A stretch of DNA of 64,000 nucleotides from Cytobacillus citreus (GCF_018343665.1 NZ_JAGYPM010000001.1:221239-285238), one strand, 5' to 3'. Positions 7,818-15,498 are shown, counted from the first letter of the stretch. Program-made: numbers and translations. The notes: generated by a model not told the origin, from the letters alone.

Positions 7818-8156
7818 ATGAAAAATAAAGTGATTTTAGTCAGCTCTGATCAACTCGGCAAAGGAGAAAAGGAGCTTGGAGAAGGAGTCCTTGAAACCTT
7901 TTTTACATTGCTAAAACAAAGGGAAGAGCTTCCTGTCGCTATTTTTTGCATGAATAGAGGAGTAATTACCTTAACTGAGGATTCTTTTGTTTCGGTTCAC
8001 CTTAAAGAGCTTGAAGAAAAAGGTGTCGAAGTGTTTGCCTGCAAAACTTGTGTTGATTATTATGAGATTGAGAACAAATTAGTCGCAGGAAAAATTAGTG
8101 GAATGCCGCATTTTATTGATTTAGCATCTAAATATGAGGTAATAACGATATCATAA
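7818..8156 (+). CDS. DsrE/YedF-like sulfur-relay protein
   Basis: 112-residue protein resembling the C-terminal DsrE-like domain of YedF-type sulfurtransferase proteins: ILVSSDQLGKGEKELGEGVLETFFTLL is typical at the N-terminus. The segment VFACKTCVDYYEIENKL contains a CxxC pair (about residues 75-78) that may carry sulfur. There is no TusA domain at the N-terminus, so it is the stand-alone DsrE half. It follows yitW after 13 bases with an AAGAGGTG ribosome binding site. The link to iron-sulfur or sulfur delivery is inferred from the family and its neighbour; the partner is unknown. Confidence 0.78.
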   Translation: MKNKVILVSSDQLGKGEKELGEGVLETFFTLLKQREELPVAIFCMNRGVITLTEDSFVSVHLKELEEKGVEVFACKTCVDYYEIENKLVAGKISGMPHFIDLASKYEVITIS

Positions 8157-8187
8157 ATAGCAGGAGCAATATGCTCCTGTTATTTTT
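8156..8187 (+). terminator. Terminator of yitW-dsrE-like operon
   Basis: Stem AATAGCAGGAGCA / TGCTCCTGTTATT with a short AT loop is followed by seven T residues, directly after the stop codon and abutting repeat B. Confidence 0.88.
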
Positions 8188-8324
8188 TTAGCTAATAGGA
8201 AAGTTTAAGTTTATTAACGTACTAAAGTAAAGTGTGTGTTCAATTAAATATCTGCTAATAAGATCGCATAAGTAAAACTAAGGCATTCGCCAAAAAAGAC
8301 TTGGCGAACGCCAAGTTTTTCTAA
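8188..8324 (+). repeat. Dispersed repeat family B, copy 1 (direct repeat left of moaA block)
   Basis: 137-bp element from TTAGCTAATAGGAAAG to a palindrome CTTGGCGAACGCCAAG followed by TTTTTCTAA. It is nearly identical (a few mismatches and one indel) to the copy at 10672-10809, and closely similar at 41477-41612; a diverged copy lies at 62820. The two first copies are in the same orientation and bracket the radical-SAM and moaA genes. No reading frame crosses it. Confidence 0.88.
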
Positions 8325-8355
8325 TAATCCCCCTAGCATTATCATCTGTCATATA

Positions 8356-8398
8356 TGTGAGATTCTTCACTTTTTTTATTTGTAATTTCCCATATAAT
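8356..8398 (+). promoter_or_regulatory. FNR-type promoter of the radical-SAM gene
   Basis: A dyad TGTGA-GATTCT-TCACT at 8356-8371 matches the FNR consensus TGTGA-N6-TCACA at 9 of 10 positions. A perfect TATAAT -10 box lies at 8393-8398, so the dyad centre would fall at about -41.5, the class II activator position. The same 37-base spacing from box to -10 is seen at ywiC. Regulation by the Fnr encoded at 14605 is inferred. Confidence 0.75.
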
Positions 8399-8460
8399 AC
8401 AATAGCAGCCAAGATGATTAATATATTAGTTTTGGGTTTTTGAATGGTAACTGAGGAACT

Positions 8461-9239
8461 AAAAGGAGGATATATTATGCCCTTTAATGCGTGAGGATGT
8501 TTTCGATATCGCAAAATATGCGGTTGAAAAGGGCGTTCGCGTGTCAATGACCCCTAGTGCAACACCTAATGTAACGAAAGAAGCAATTGAAAAAGCGAAG
8601 GAAGTGGGGCTTTCCCGCTGGGCTTTTAGTCTTGATGGACCCACTGCTGAAATTCACGACCATTTTCGAGGCAGAGGACAAGAAAGTGATATGGTTTCAC
8701 CAGTTGAACATGAAAGAGTTTTCACATGGCTGTATGATTTAAGCAAAAGAGTTTCCTTTGATATTAAAACCACAGCTGCACAGCATTATCGCCGTGTTGT
8801 TATTCAGCAAAAAATAAGAGAAGCAAAGGGCAATAATGAGGATATTCAATATTTGGATGCATTAACAGAACAAGGCTTGACAGGATCGATTGATGGGCTT
8901 GGAAGAGCACCAAAAGGGGTTAATGAAGGCAATGGCTTTGTCTTTATCTTTATCTTTATCTTTATCTCTCATATTGGTGACGTGTATCCGAGCGGCTTGC
9001 TTCCGGTAAAAGCAGGCAATATAAGAGAACAATCATTAGCTGAAATCTATCGAGATTCCTCGATCTTTAGAGATTTAAGAAATCCGGATAAATATAAAGG
9101 AAAATGTGGAGTTTGTGAATTTAGGCATGTTTGTGGAGGTTCACGCTCTCGTGCCAATGCTATGACGGGGGATTACATGGAAGGCGAGCCATTCTGTGTC
9201 TATATTCCTAAAGCTTTAAGAAAGAAAGCAACATCGTAA
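8461..9239 (+). pseudogene. Radical SAM/SPASM protein, broken by internal deletions
   Basis: The remnant encodes a heme-pathway-like (AhbD/NirJ-like) radical SAM protein with an intact C-terminal SPASM region (CGVCEFRHVCGG and a later Cys), but it lacks the N-terminal CxxxCxxC cluster-binding motif. A good ribosome binding site (AAAGGAGG, 8462) and ATG (8477) lead into only MPFNA and a stop. The conserved frame resumes one base shifted at PLMREDVFDIAKYAVEKG, so about 60 codons are missing at the front. A second, in-frame loss joins HDHFRG to GRGQESDM, removing part of the barrel. A (TCTTTA)4 tract at 8941 adds a Phe-Ile run before SHIGDVYPSGLLP. Not expected to be a working radical enzyme. 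The exact family is uncertain. Confidence 0.82.
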
Positions 9240-9312
9240 ACATAACAACAAAATCTATAGATTAACTTTATTGGGATAGGACATTATCACGGCAAATAGA
9301 ATAAGAATAATA

Positions 9313-9352
9313 TGTGAATAATACCATTTTTAATAACAACATATGCTACAAT
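9313..9352 (+). promoter_or_regulatory. Possible moaA promoter with FNR half-site
   Basis: An extended -10 (TGC then TACAAT, 9347-9352) is preceded by a half-site TGTGA at 9313 with a poor second half (CCATT). Spacing is 34 rather than the 37 bases of the two better sites, so FNR control of moaA is only a possibility. Confidence 0.35.
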
Positions 9353-9389
9353 ATTGAAAAAGAGATCACTCTTTATTGGAGTTGATATA

Positions 9390-10406
9390 ATGAAAAAATT
9401 AATCATAAAAGATCAATTAAATAGACCTCTAAGAGATTTACGAATTTCTGTTATTGATCGCTGTAATTTTCGCTGTACTTATTGCATGCCTGCAGACAAA
9501 TTTGGACCAGATTTTGCTTTCCTACCGAAAAGTGAATTATTAACTTATGAGGAAATTGAACGGCTTGCCAAAATATTTGTAGATCTTGGTGTAGAAAAGA
9601 TAAGGCTTACAGGCGGAGAACCCTTGCTCAGAAAAGATTTGCCAATTTTAGTAAAAAAACTTTCTAACATTCAAGGTTTAAAAGATATCGGCTTAACAAC
9701 CAATGGAGTATTACTGCCAAGGCATGCTAAGGAATTGAAGGAAGCTGGTTTATTACGAGTAAATGTCAGTTTGGATTCCTTAAATAGTGAATTGTTTGGT
9801 AAAATTAACGGTAGAAATGTTGGAGTTCAAGCTGTTCTAGATGGCATCAAAGCGGCTCAAGAAGCAGGCCTTGGTGTAAAGATCAATATGGTTGTGAAAA
9901 AAGGCTTAAACGATTCTGAAATTGTTCCTATGGCTAATTTTTGTAAGGAAAATGGAATTCAGCTTCGATTTATAGAGTTCATGGATGTCGGCAGCACTAA
10001 TGGCTGGAAGATGGATGATGTTATTACAAAAAAAGAAATATTTGAGCTACTTAAAGAACATTATTTATTGGATCCAGTTGAACCAGACTATTTTGGGGAG
10101 GTTGCCAAGCGTTATCGATATGAAGGAACGAATATTGATGTTGGATTTATCCCTTCTGTATCGGAATCATTCTGCTCAAGCTGCACCCGCTCCAGATTAT
10201 CTGCAAATGGACAAATTTTTACATGTCTCTTTAATGGAGAAGGACATGATATGAAAGAATTGATGAGACAAGGTGCAACAGACGAAGAAATAAGTAAGCG
10301 CATAAAAGACATATGGAGTGGCAGGAGAGACCGCTACTCTGATGAAAGAACAAAAGAAACAGCAAGAAATCGGAAAAAGATAGAAATGTCATATATAGGT
10401 GGTTAG
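9390..10406 (+). CDS. moaA: GTP 3',8-cyclase MoaA
   Basis: 338-residue radical SAM enzyme making 3',8-cyclo-7,8-dihydro-GTP, the first step of molybdopterin synthesis. The N-terminal SAM cluster motif CNFRCTYC has Cys25, 29 and 32. The C-terminal substrate-site cluster CSSC...C lies near residues 260-280, and the protein ends in the required Gly-Gly (MSYIGG). The ATG at 9390 follows TTGGAGT; a longer start at 9354 has no ribosome binding site. A terminator follows, so moaA is transcribed alone or with the broken radical-SAM gene. No moaC, moaD or moaE is in the window, so the rest of the pathway must be elsewhere. Confidence 0.96.
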   Translation: MKKLIIKDQLNRPLRDLRISVIDRCNFRCTYCMPADKFGPDFAFLPKSELLTYEEIERLAKIFVDLGVEKIRLTGGEPLLRKDLPILVKKLSNIQGLKDIGLTTNGVLLPRHAKELKEAGLLRVNVSLDSLNSELFGKINGRNVGVQAVLDGIKAAQEAGLGVKINMVVKKGLNDSEIVPMANFCKENGIQLRFIEFMDVGSTNGWKMDDVITKKEIFELLKEHYLLDPVEPDYFGEVAKRYRYEGTNIDVGFIPSVSESFCSSCTRSRLSANGQIFTCLFNGEGHDMKELMRQGATDEEISKRIKDIWSGRRDRYSDERTKETARNRKKIEMSYIGG

Positions 10407-10410
10407 TTTA

Positions 10411-10448
10411 ACCCTGTCTAGCGGAATGACTAGGCAGGGGATTTTTTT
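10411..10448 (+). terminator. Terminator of moaA
   Basis: Stem ACCCTGTCTAG / CTAGGCAGGG with an 8-base loop and a following run of seven T residues, just after the moaA stop codon. Confidence 0.82.
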
Positions 10449-10479
10449 AATACAATAAGAAAATATAATTGTCAGCGTA

Positions 10480-10671
10480 GAAGATGTTTCGATGCGGTTG
10501 CCAATTTTAGGAATTAAGTACGACGGACAGGACATGGAAGGCTTCGATAGCGATTAACATCGCACGACCAAAAAGAGAAGCTATTGGGAGGACGTGGCAT
10601 GTATGAGCGCGATAAGTACAAATACGCCTCTGTCATCGCCTTTCCAAGTCTCGCCAATTGGCGAGTTTTCT
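10480..10671. other. Unassigned intergenic block, possible decayed repeat
   Basis: About 190 bases of more GC-rich sequence than its surroundings, with no credible reading frame. It contains the words GACGGACAGGACATGG and GGGAGGACGTGGC, reminiscent of the GGACGTGG modules of family C and of the element inside the opp operon. It ends with a palindrome TCGCCAATTGGCGA followed by GTTTTCTTT. Probably a decayed intergenic repeat. Confidence 0.4.
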
Positions 10672-10809
10672 TTAGCTAATAGGAAAGTTTAAGTTTATTA
10701 ACGTACTAAAGTAAAGTGTGTTTTCAATTAAATATCTGCTAATAAGATCGCATAAGAAAAACTAAGGCATTCGCCAAAAAAAGACTTGGCGAACGCCAAG
10801 TTTTTCTAA
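10672..10809 (+). repeat. Dispersed repeat family B, copy 2 (direct repeat right of moaA block)
   Basis: 138-bp copy in the same orientation as the copy at 8188. It differs at only a few positions (GTGTGTTTTC for GTGTGTGTTC, AGAAAAAC for AGTAAAAC, one extra A). It ends in the same CTTGGCGAACGCCAAG palindrome plus T tract. Confidence 0.88.
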
Positions 10810-10847
10810 AAATGAAATGAACAGAAATCTTTTTTTATAAACATTTC

Positions 10848-10880
10848 GCAAAAAAGAAATCGGCAAACTCGCCGATTTCT
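10848..10880 (-). terminator. Terminator downstream of ric
   Basis: Perfect 9-bp inverted repeat GAAATCGGC / GCCGATTTC with a 6-base loop. On the - strand it is followed by TTTTTTG, positioned to end the transcript of the ric gene. Confidence 0.8.
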
Positions 10881-10937
10881 CCCATTCTGTTTTTATAAGT
10901 TAATTCGCTGATTTTGGAAATGAAAAAATTTTAGTAT

Positions 10938-11623
10938 TTACATATATCTCGGAAATAAAATATTGTTCTCCAAATGTACATGCATAAATGTTTGTTCTTC
11001 TAGCATTTCAAGGCGCTTATATACAAGTGTATATGTGCCATAAGCAGCTTATAATCAGATGTTGCCTCTCTAAGCTCTCTTAAAATTTCGCCAACTTGGT
11101 CATGCTCTTTTTCGAGTTCTCTTATATAATTTACTATTTCTTCGCGATTTTCTAATTCTGGATTGTCTAATTTCTTCAACAAAGGGAAAACAGTTTCCTC
11201 TTCTTTAGATGTATGCTCAATCATTTCTTTTTTAAACACACTAAATAATTCATAGACTTTTATTAACTCTGGATGATTAGCACCGTGAACTTTAGATACC
11301 TTTGTCACATAAGGGCTTAATTGGGCAAGCTCATCTAGAAGAAGTGTATGATAATGGACACTGATATGATTGATAATGTCTTCGGAACTGCTGTCTATCC
11401 ATACTTCCATATCATCGCTATTATTTTTTTCCTTTGTGTAAATATCATTTAAATCGTTCATTAATTGCTTCATATTTATGGATAGCTTAGTTGCTGCTGA
11501 AATTAATGGAGTATTTCCGCCGCAGCAAAAATCTATTCGATAGCGTTTAAACACATCACTTGTTTTCGGTAGTTCATTGATAATATCTTTAACTAAAGAT
11601 GTTTCTGTAAATGGCATGTTCAT
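10938..11623 (-). pseudogene. ric: Iron-sulfur cluster repair di-iron protein Ric/ScdA, C-terminal frameshift
   Basis: RIC/YtfE/ScdA protein, which repairs iron-sulfur clusters after nitric oxide or oxidative damage. The N-terminal DUF542 domain has the CCGG motif (Cys33-Cys34), and the hemerythrin-like domain follows with HYHTLL and HTSKEEETVF. The open frame stops at 11000 after an uncharacteristic tail (HIHLYISALKC). A -1 shift near 11045-11049 brings back the expected end, with YTLVYKRLEMLEEQ and HVHLENNILFP, to a stop at 10938. The shift therefore removes His/Glu ligands of the di-iron site unless it is a sequencing error. AAGGAGG precedes the ATG at 11623. It is divergent from moeA, with an FNR-type dyad upstream. 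Confidence 0.85.
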
Positions 11624-11694
11624 TTTTTGAATATCCTCCTTATAAAAATTCTATTGTATTCATGCTTAGCATAAAGAATTAATAATATGAAGCT

Positions 11695-11710
11695 GGTGAC
11701 CCCCATCACA
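11695..11710 (-). promoter_or_regulatory. FNR-type dyad upstream of ric
   Basis: GGTGA-CCCCCA-TCACA matches TGTGA-N6-TCACA at 9 of 10 positions. On the - strand a TATGCT hexamer (11668-11673) sits at the spacing expected for a class II activated -10 box. It lies between divergent ric and moeA, so it might serve either. Confidence 0.6.
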
Positions 11711-11764
11711 CTTTCTTATTTTTTTTAAAAAAACTTTGAAGAGAGAAAGGATGTGAGGTTTGTC

Positions 11765-11836
11765 ATGTTGAATCAAATGTATTACAGATATAATAAAGTA
11801 GAAGATAAAGGCTTAGGAGCTGATACTATTGGTTGA
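11765..11836 (+). CDS. Possible 23-codon leader peptide overlapping moeA
   Basis: A short ORF (MLNQMYYRYNKVEDKGLGAD and three more residues) starts with ATG after AAAGGATGTGAGG. Its stop codon overlaps the TTG start of moeA by 8 bases in another frame. This is the geometry of translational coupling, but no similarity is recognised and it may be chance. Confidence 0.3.
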   Translation: MLNQMYYRYNKVEDKGLGADTIG

Positions 11837-13094
11837 AAGAAGAACACCAATACCTGTAGGAGAAGCAGTCAAACGAGTGATGGACTTTTCAATACAGGGA
11901 CAAACAGAATTTATTTCAATAACTAAGAGTTTTGGTAGATATTTGTCTGAAGATATTACTGCGACAAATGACGTTCCACACTTTGATCGTGCCCCCTATG
12001 ATGGTTTTGCTGTTAGAGCGATAGATACTAAAGCAGCGTCACAAACAAATCCAGTGGAATTCGAGGTTGTCGACCATATTGGAGCAGGATTGATCACAAC
12101 AAAGAGTGTAGAAGCTTTTCAAGCTGTTCGTATTATGACTGGCGCTCAAATGCCTTCTGAATGTGATGCAGTTGTCATGCTTGAGTTAGCAAAGGTATAT
12201 GAAAAGGACGGAAAAAGCTTTATGTCAATTAAACGTCCATTTAATCCAGGTGATAATGTTTCATTTCGAGGGGAAGATGCTAAGGACGGCGATGTTCTCA
12301 TTAGAAAAGGGACAAAAATTAATCCTGGAATACAAGCGATTCTTGCTACATTCGGCTATGCAAAAGTTCCAGTGGCAAGGAAACCAATAGTAGGTTTTTT
12401 TGCTACGGGTACAGAGCTATTGGATGTTGAAGATCCACTAGAGCCAGGAAAAATCAGGAATAGCAATTCACATATGATTGCTGCTCAAATTGAAAGAGCA
12501 GGTGCAGAAGTCCATTATTTCGGCAAGCTTCCTGATGAATTTGAAACCTGCTATGAAGCAGTTAAACAAGCACTTGATAAAGTAGACATGTTAATTACAA
12601 CAGGTGGAGTTTCTGTAGGCGACTTTGATTACTTACCTGCCATTTATGAAAAAATAAAGGCAGAAGTTTTGTTCAATAAGGTGGCTATGCGACCGGGCAG
12701 TGTAACGACTGTAGCTCAATTTAATGGAAAGCTTTTATTTGGATTATCTGGAAACCCATCCGCATGTTATGTTGGATTTGAACTTTATACCAGGCCAATT
12801 ATAAGGAAAATGCTATTTACAGAGAAGCCTCATCTTCGTAAAGAAAAAGCAATTCTTGAAGAAGACTTTTTAAAGGCAAATCCTTTTACTCGCTTTGTAA
12901 GGAGTGACTTAACCTATAAAGAAGGTAAATTGGCAGTTTCTCCAAGCGGATTAGATAAATCTAATATTGTGATGAGTCTTGCTGGGGCTAACTCCTTTAT
13001 TATTTTACCTGGAGGTACAAGAGGCTTCGAGGCAGGAACAGAAGTTGATGTTTTATTGCTGGAAGACTTTACTGGAAATGAGTGGCCATGGTAA
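11829..13094 (+). CDS. moeA: Molybdopterin molybdenumtransferase MoeA
   Basis: 421-residue MoeA, which inserts molybdate into adenylylated molybdopterin to finish the cofactor. Domain order is normal: N-terminal MoeA domains with DNDVPHFDRAPYDGFAVRA-like sequence (about 40-60) and a GDNVSFRGEDAKDGD loop near 140; the MogA-like domain with TGTELLD near 195 and TTGGVSVGDFDYL near 257; then NPSACYVGFELY and a C-terminal beta domain. It starts with TTG at 11829 after TTAGGAGC. Its stop overlaps the start of mobB, so the two form an operon. Active-site motifs appear intact. Confidence 0.95.
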   Translation: MVERRTPIPVGEAVKRVMDFSIQGQTEFISITKSFGRYLSEDITATNDVPHFDRAPYDGFAVRAIDTKAASQTNPVEFEVVDHIGAGLITTKSVEAFQAVRIMTGAQMPSECDAVVMLELAKVYEKDGKSFMSIKRPFNPGDNVSFRGEDAKDGDVLIRKGTKINPGIQAILATFGYAKVPVARKPIVGFFATGTELLDVEDPLEPGKIRNSNSHMIAAQIERAGAEVHYFGKLPDEFETCYEAVKQALDKVDMLITTGGVSVGDFDYLPAIYEKIKAEVLFNKVAMRPGSVTTVAQFNGKLLFGLSGNPSACYVGFELYTRPIIRKMLFTEKPHLRKEKAILEEDFLKANPFTRFVRSDLTYKEGKLAVSPSGLDKSNIVMSLAGANSFIILPGGTRGFEAGTEVDVLLLEDFTGNEWPW

Positions 13095-13618
13095 AGGTAC
13101 CAATAATTCTTCAAATAGTTGGATACCAGAACAGCGGAAAAACCACGCTAGTGAAAAAAGTGATTGAATGTTTATCTAGAAATGGATTTGCAGTTGCCAC
13201 TATCAAGCATCATGGGCATGGAGGCAAACCGGACATTATTGATAGTAAAGACTCAGGGCAGCATATAGCTTCAGGTGCACAATATTCTATCGTTGAAGGA
13301 AATGGCAGGCTTCTGTTGCAAGCCGAAAAATTGGCCTGGACTTTACAAGAACAAATTAGAATTCTGGAGTCTATTAAGCCTGATTTTATCATCATTGAAG
13401 GACATAAATTTGAAGAGTATCCTAAAGTTGTGATCATAAAGGAAAAAGAAGATCGTGCTCTTTTATCAAGTTTGGAAAATATTAAAGCTGTTATTTCTTG
13501 GAACAATATAGCTGAAGAAATCCAAAATACATATTCTCCAATCTCCTTTTTCAATTTTCATGACAATAAAGGGTTAGAATGGATTTGCCAATACTTGATG
13601 AAACAATTAAATAAATAG
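13088..13618 (+). CDS. mobB: Molybdopterin-guanine dinucleotide biosynthesis protein MobB
   Basis: 176-residue P-loop GTP-binding adaptor used with MobA in making the guanine dinucleotide form of the molybdenum cofactor. The Walker A motif GYQNSGKTTLVKKV is at about residues 11-24, and TIKHHGHGG (about 39-47) and IIEGHKFEEYPKVVI (about 100-114) are family hallmarks. It overlaps the end of moeA by 7 bases and ends at a terminator. A GTG at 13082 is an alternative start. MobA is not in the window. Confidence 0.93.
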   Translation: MVKVPIILQIVGYQNSGKTTLVKKVIECLSRNGFAVATIKHHGHGGKPDIIDSKDSGQHIASGAQYSIVEGNGRLLLQAEKLAWTLQEQIRILESIKPDFIIIEGHKFEEYPKVVIIKEKEDRALLSSLENIKAVISWNNIAEEIQNTYSPISFFNFHDNKGLEWICQYLMKQLNK

Positions 13619-13631
13619 AGCTTCTTCAAAG

Positions 13632-13657
13632 AACCGTCAAATTTTGACGGTTTTTTC
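13632..13657 (+). terminator. Terminator of moeA-mobB
   Basis: Perfect stem AACCGTCAA / TTGACGGTT with a 3-base loop, followed by TTTTC, 13 bases after the mobB stop. Confidence 0.85.
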
Positions 13658-13663
13658 AATATC

Positions 13664-13706
13664 TGTGATGCTTTTCACTTTAAAAATATGAATTTATGTT
13701 TATAGT
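13664..13706 (+). promoter_or_regulatory. FNR-type promoter of ywiC
   Basis: TGTGA-TGCTTT-TCACT at 13664-13679 matches the FNR dyad at 9 of 10 positions, and a TATAGT -10 box is at 13701-13706. The box-to--10 distance (37 bases) is the same as at the radical-SAM promoter, giving a dyad centre near -41.5. This supports direct activation by Fnr. Confidence 0.75.
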
Positions 13707-13736
13707 AAAGACAGCTTCAGTAAGGAGGTAATGAAA

Positions 13737-14453
13737 ATGAAGCTTTTTTTACCAAAACAGCATGGTGCATGGGCAATGTTAATTATCCCTTTTTGGCTTG
13801 GGGTTGCAGCATCTGAATTTAACTGGGCTCATATTCCTTTTTTCATTGGATGGCTATTATTATATTTAGCTACTTATCCTATGCTTTTATTATTTAAAAA
13901 GAAAAAAACATCCTTTTATGTAAAATGGACGCTAATTTATTTTATTCCTGCATTAGCCGTGCTACTTATTCCATTATTGGTAAGGCCCTCCATTATAATA
14001 TTTGGCCTGTTGATGACACCTTTTTTCATTCTTAATGCTTATTATTCATCGAAAAATAGAGATCGGGCACTTGGTAATGATTTAAGTGCTATTTTTGCTT
14101 TCTCACTTCCTGGACTAGCAAGCAGTTTTCTGCCAAGCGGTGAAATCAACTCATCGGCAATTATCGTCTTTTTTAGTTCAATCTTATTTTTTACTGGCTG
14201 TACATTTTATGTAAAAACAATGATTAGAGAAAAAAAGAATCAAACATATAAATGGCTATCATGGGTTTACCATATTGGTTTGATTATTGCATGGCTCATA
14301 CTCGGTGAGTGGCAAATTGCTATTGCATTCCTTCCGAGCATGATAAGGGCATTTGTATTCTATGGGAAGCCAATGACAATGAACAAACTGGGAGTACTCG
14401 AAATTGTTAATACAGCTTTCTTCTTTATCGTTATTCTTATCGTTATTATCTAG
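13737..14453 (+). CDS. ywiC: YwiC-like membrane protein
   Basis: 238-residue integral membrane protein of the YwiC family. It starts MKLFLPKQHGAWAMLIIPF (the KQHGAWAM motif is typical) and has about seven hydrophobic segments with no large soluble domain. In B. subtilis ywiC lies in the anaerobic narK-fnr-ywiC-ywiD region. Here it is convergent with fnr and has its own FNR-type promoter, which agrees with an anaerobic role, but the biochemical function is unknown. The ATG at 13737 was chosen over 13731 for its spacing from TAAGGAGGT. Confidence 0.85.
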   Translation: MKLFLPKQHGAWAMLIIPFWLGVAASEFNWAHIPFFIGWLLLYLATYPMLLLFKKKKTSFYVKWTLIYFIPALAVLLIPLLVRPSIIIFGLLMTPFFILNAYYSSKNRDRALGNDLSAIFAFSLPGLASSFLPSGEINSSAIIVFFSSILFFTGCTFYVKTMIREKKNQTYKWLSWVYHIGLIIAWLILGEWQIAIAFLPSMIRAFVFYGKPMTMNKLGVLEIVNTAFFFIVILIVII

Positions 14454-14454
14454 A

Positions 14455-14486
14455 AAAACCGCTTAGAAGTTTCTAAGCGGTCTTTA
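14455..14486. terminator. Bidirectional hairpin after ywiC
   Basis: Stem ACCGCTTAGAA / TTCTAAGCGGT with a 2-base loop. A-rich before and T-containing after, placed between convergent ywiC and fnr. Confidence 0.75.
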
Positions 14487-14506
14487 AAATAAGTTATGCA
14501 GTTTAT

Positions 14507-14603
14507 GAGTTCGAGAAATGGCCAGCTCCATAAGGAAAGCTTCTAAGAATAATCATCTCAGGAACAATCGGAACTATGATTTTTCTGAAGGCGCTTAAGT
14601 CTT
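14507..14603 (+). repeat. Dispersed repeat family A, copy 2
   Basis: Runs from GAGTTCGAGAAATGGCCAGCTCC to GAAGGCGCTTAAGTCTTT. It shares TAATCATC-CAGGAACAAT with copy 1 in the interior. Its right end touches the fnr stop codon on the - strand. Confidence 0.65.
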
Positions 14604-14604
14604 T

Positions 14605-15297
14605 CTATTCAATATTACAAATATCAAGAGGACAGTTCTCACAATCAATTTCAGTTTTTAAGTAGGAAAGCTTATGGATGGTAATAATTCCTTTATCAAT
14701 AGAAAGGACCCCAATTTTCCTCAATTCACCTAGCATTCGATTTACTACTTCTCTTGATGTTCCGCAAAAATTGGCTAGTTCTTGATTGGTTAAAGGTACT
14801 TTAATTATTATTCCTTCCTTTGATAATTCTCCATAGCTATTAGCAAGACGTATTAAGGTTGAGTATAGCGCCCCTTTTTTTCCATGAAGAACAAGATCTC
14901 TAAATTTTGTTTGTGTTTTACGGTATTGAAGACTGATCCATTTCATTAATTCAAGTGCAAGTTGATGATTTTGCTCAAGCTTTTCCTCAAGTTCGTCTTG
15001 AAAAATAACCGAAACTTCTCCACTTTCCATTACTTTAGCATTCATCATATACTTAGGTGAAAGACAAAAAAGCGATAATTCCCCAATTAAATCACCTTTT
15101 GAGCACATTCTTAACGTGAGCTCGCGGCCATCAGGGACAATTTTACTAACTTGGATTAATCCACTTTCCACAATGAAAAGCTCATTTGCATTCATACCCT
15201 CTTGAAAGAGAAATGTTCCTTTTATTATTTTTCTTTTATGATGAGCCATCATTAATATTTCTTTCAGTTCTTCTGAAAGCTCAGCAAAAGACTGCAT
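14605..15297 (-). CDS. fnr: Anaerobic regulator Fnr (Crp/Fnr family)
   Basis: 230-residue Crp/Fnr transcription factor. It has an N-terminal cyclic-nucleotide-binding-like domain (about 15-130), a dimerisation helix, and a C-terminal winged helix-turn-helix with TNQELANFCGTSREVVNRML (about 168-187). The last residues hold a C-x2-C-x4-C cluster (Cys219, 222 and 227), the Bacillus-type arrangement for a [4Fe-4S] oxygen-sensing cluster; E. coli Fnr has its cysteines at the N-terminus. It should activate anaerobic respiration genes when oxygen is absent. FNR-type dyads lie at 8356, 11695 and 13664. No narGHJI or narK is in the window. The start at 15297 has AAGGTGG in its upstream region. Confidence 0.93.
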   Translation of the reverse strand: MQSFAELSEELKEILMMAHHKRKIIKGTFLFQEGMNANELFIVESGLIQVSKIVPDGRELTLRMCSKGDLIGELSLFCLSPKYMMNAKVMESGEVSVIFQDELEEKLEQNHQLALELMKWISLQYRKTQTKFRDLVLHGKKGALYSTLIRLANSYGELSKEGIIIKVPLTNQELANFCGTSREVVNRMLGELRKIGVLSIDKGIITIHKLSYLKTEIDCENCPLDICNIE

Positions 15298-15498
15298 AGA
15301 AAATAACCACCTTTTCCCGTAGTTTCTGTCCGTGGGAAAACGAACTTCTATAATTCAATTATATAAGTGTAAATAAATAAATACTAAGATAATACTACTA
15401 TTATATTGTAAAGATGTAAAACTTCAAGAAAAAACAGTTGATTTTATCTTTCTAACTTTCTATAATAAGGGAAATACAAATTTATAAATATAAATTTA

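Noticed and set aside
9313-9328. Full FNR site at moaA
   Set aside because: Only the left half TGTGA matches; the right half is CCATT and spacing to the -10 box differs from the two good sites.
10480-10671. Small RNA or gene in the GC-richer block after moaA
   Set aside because: No ribosome binding site with a usable frame and no known RNA fold; better read as a decayed repeat.
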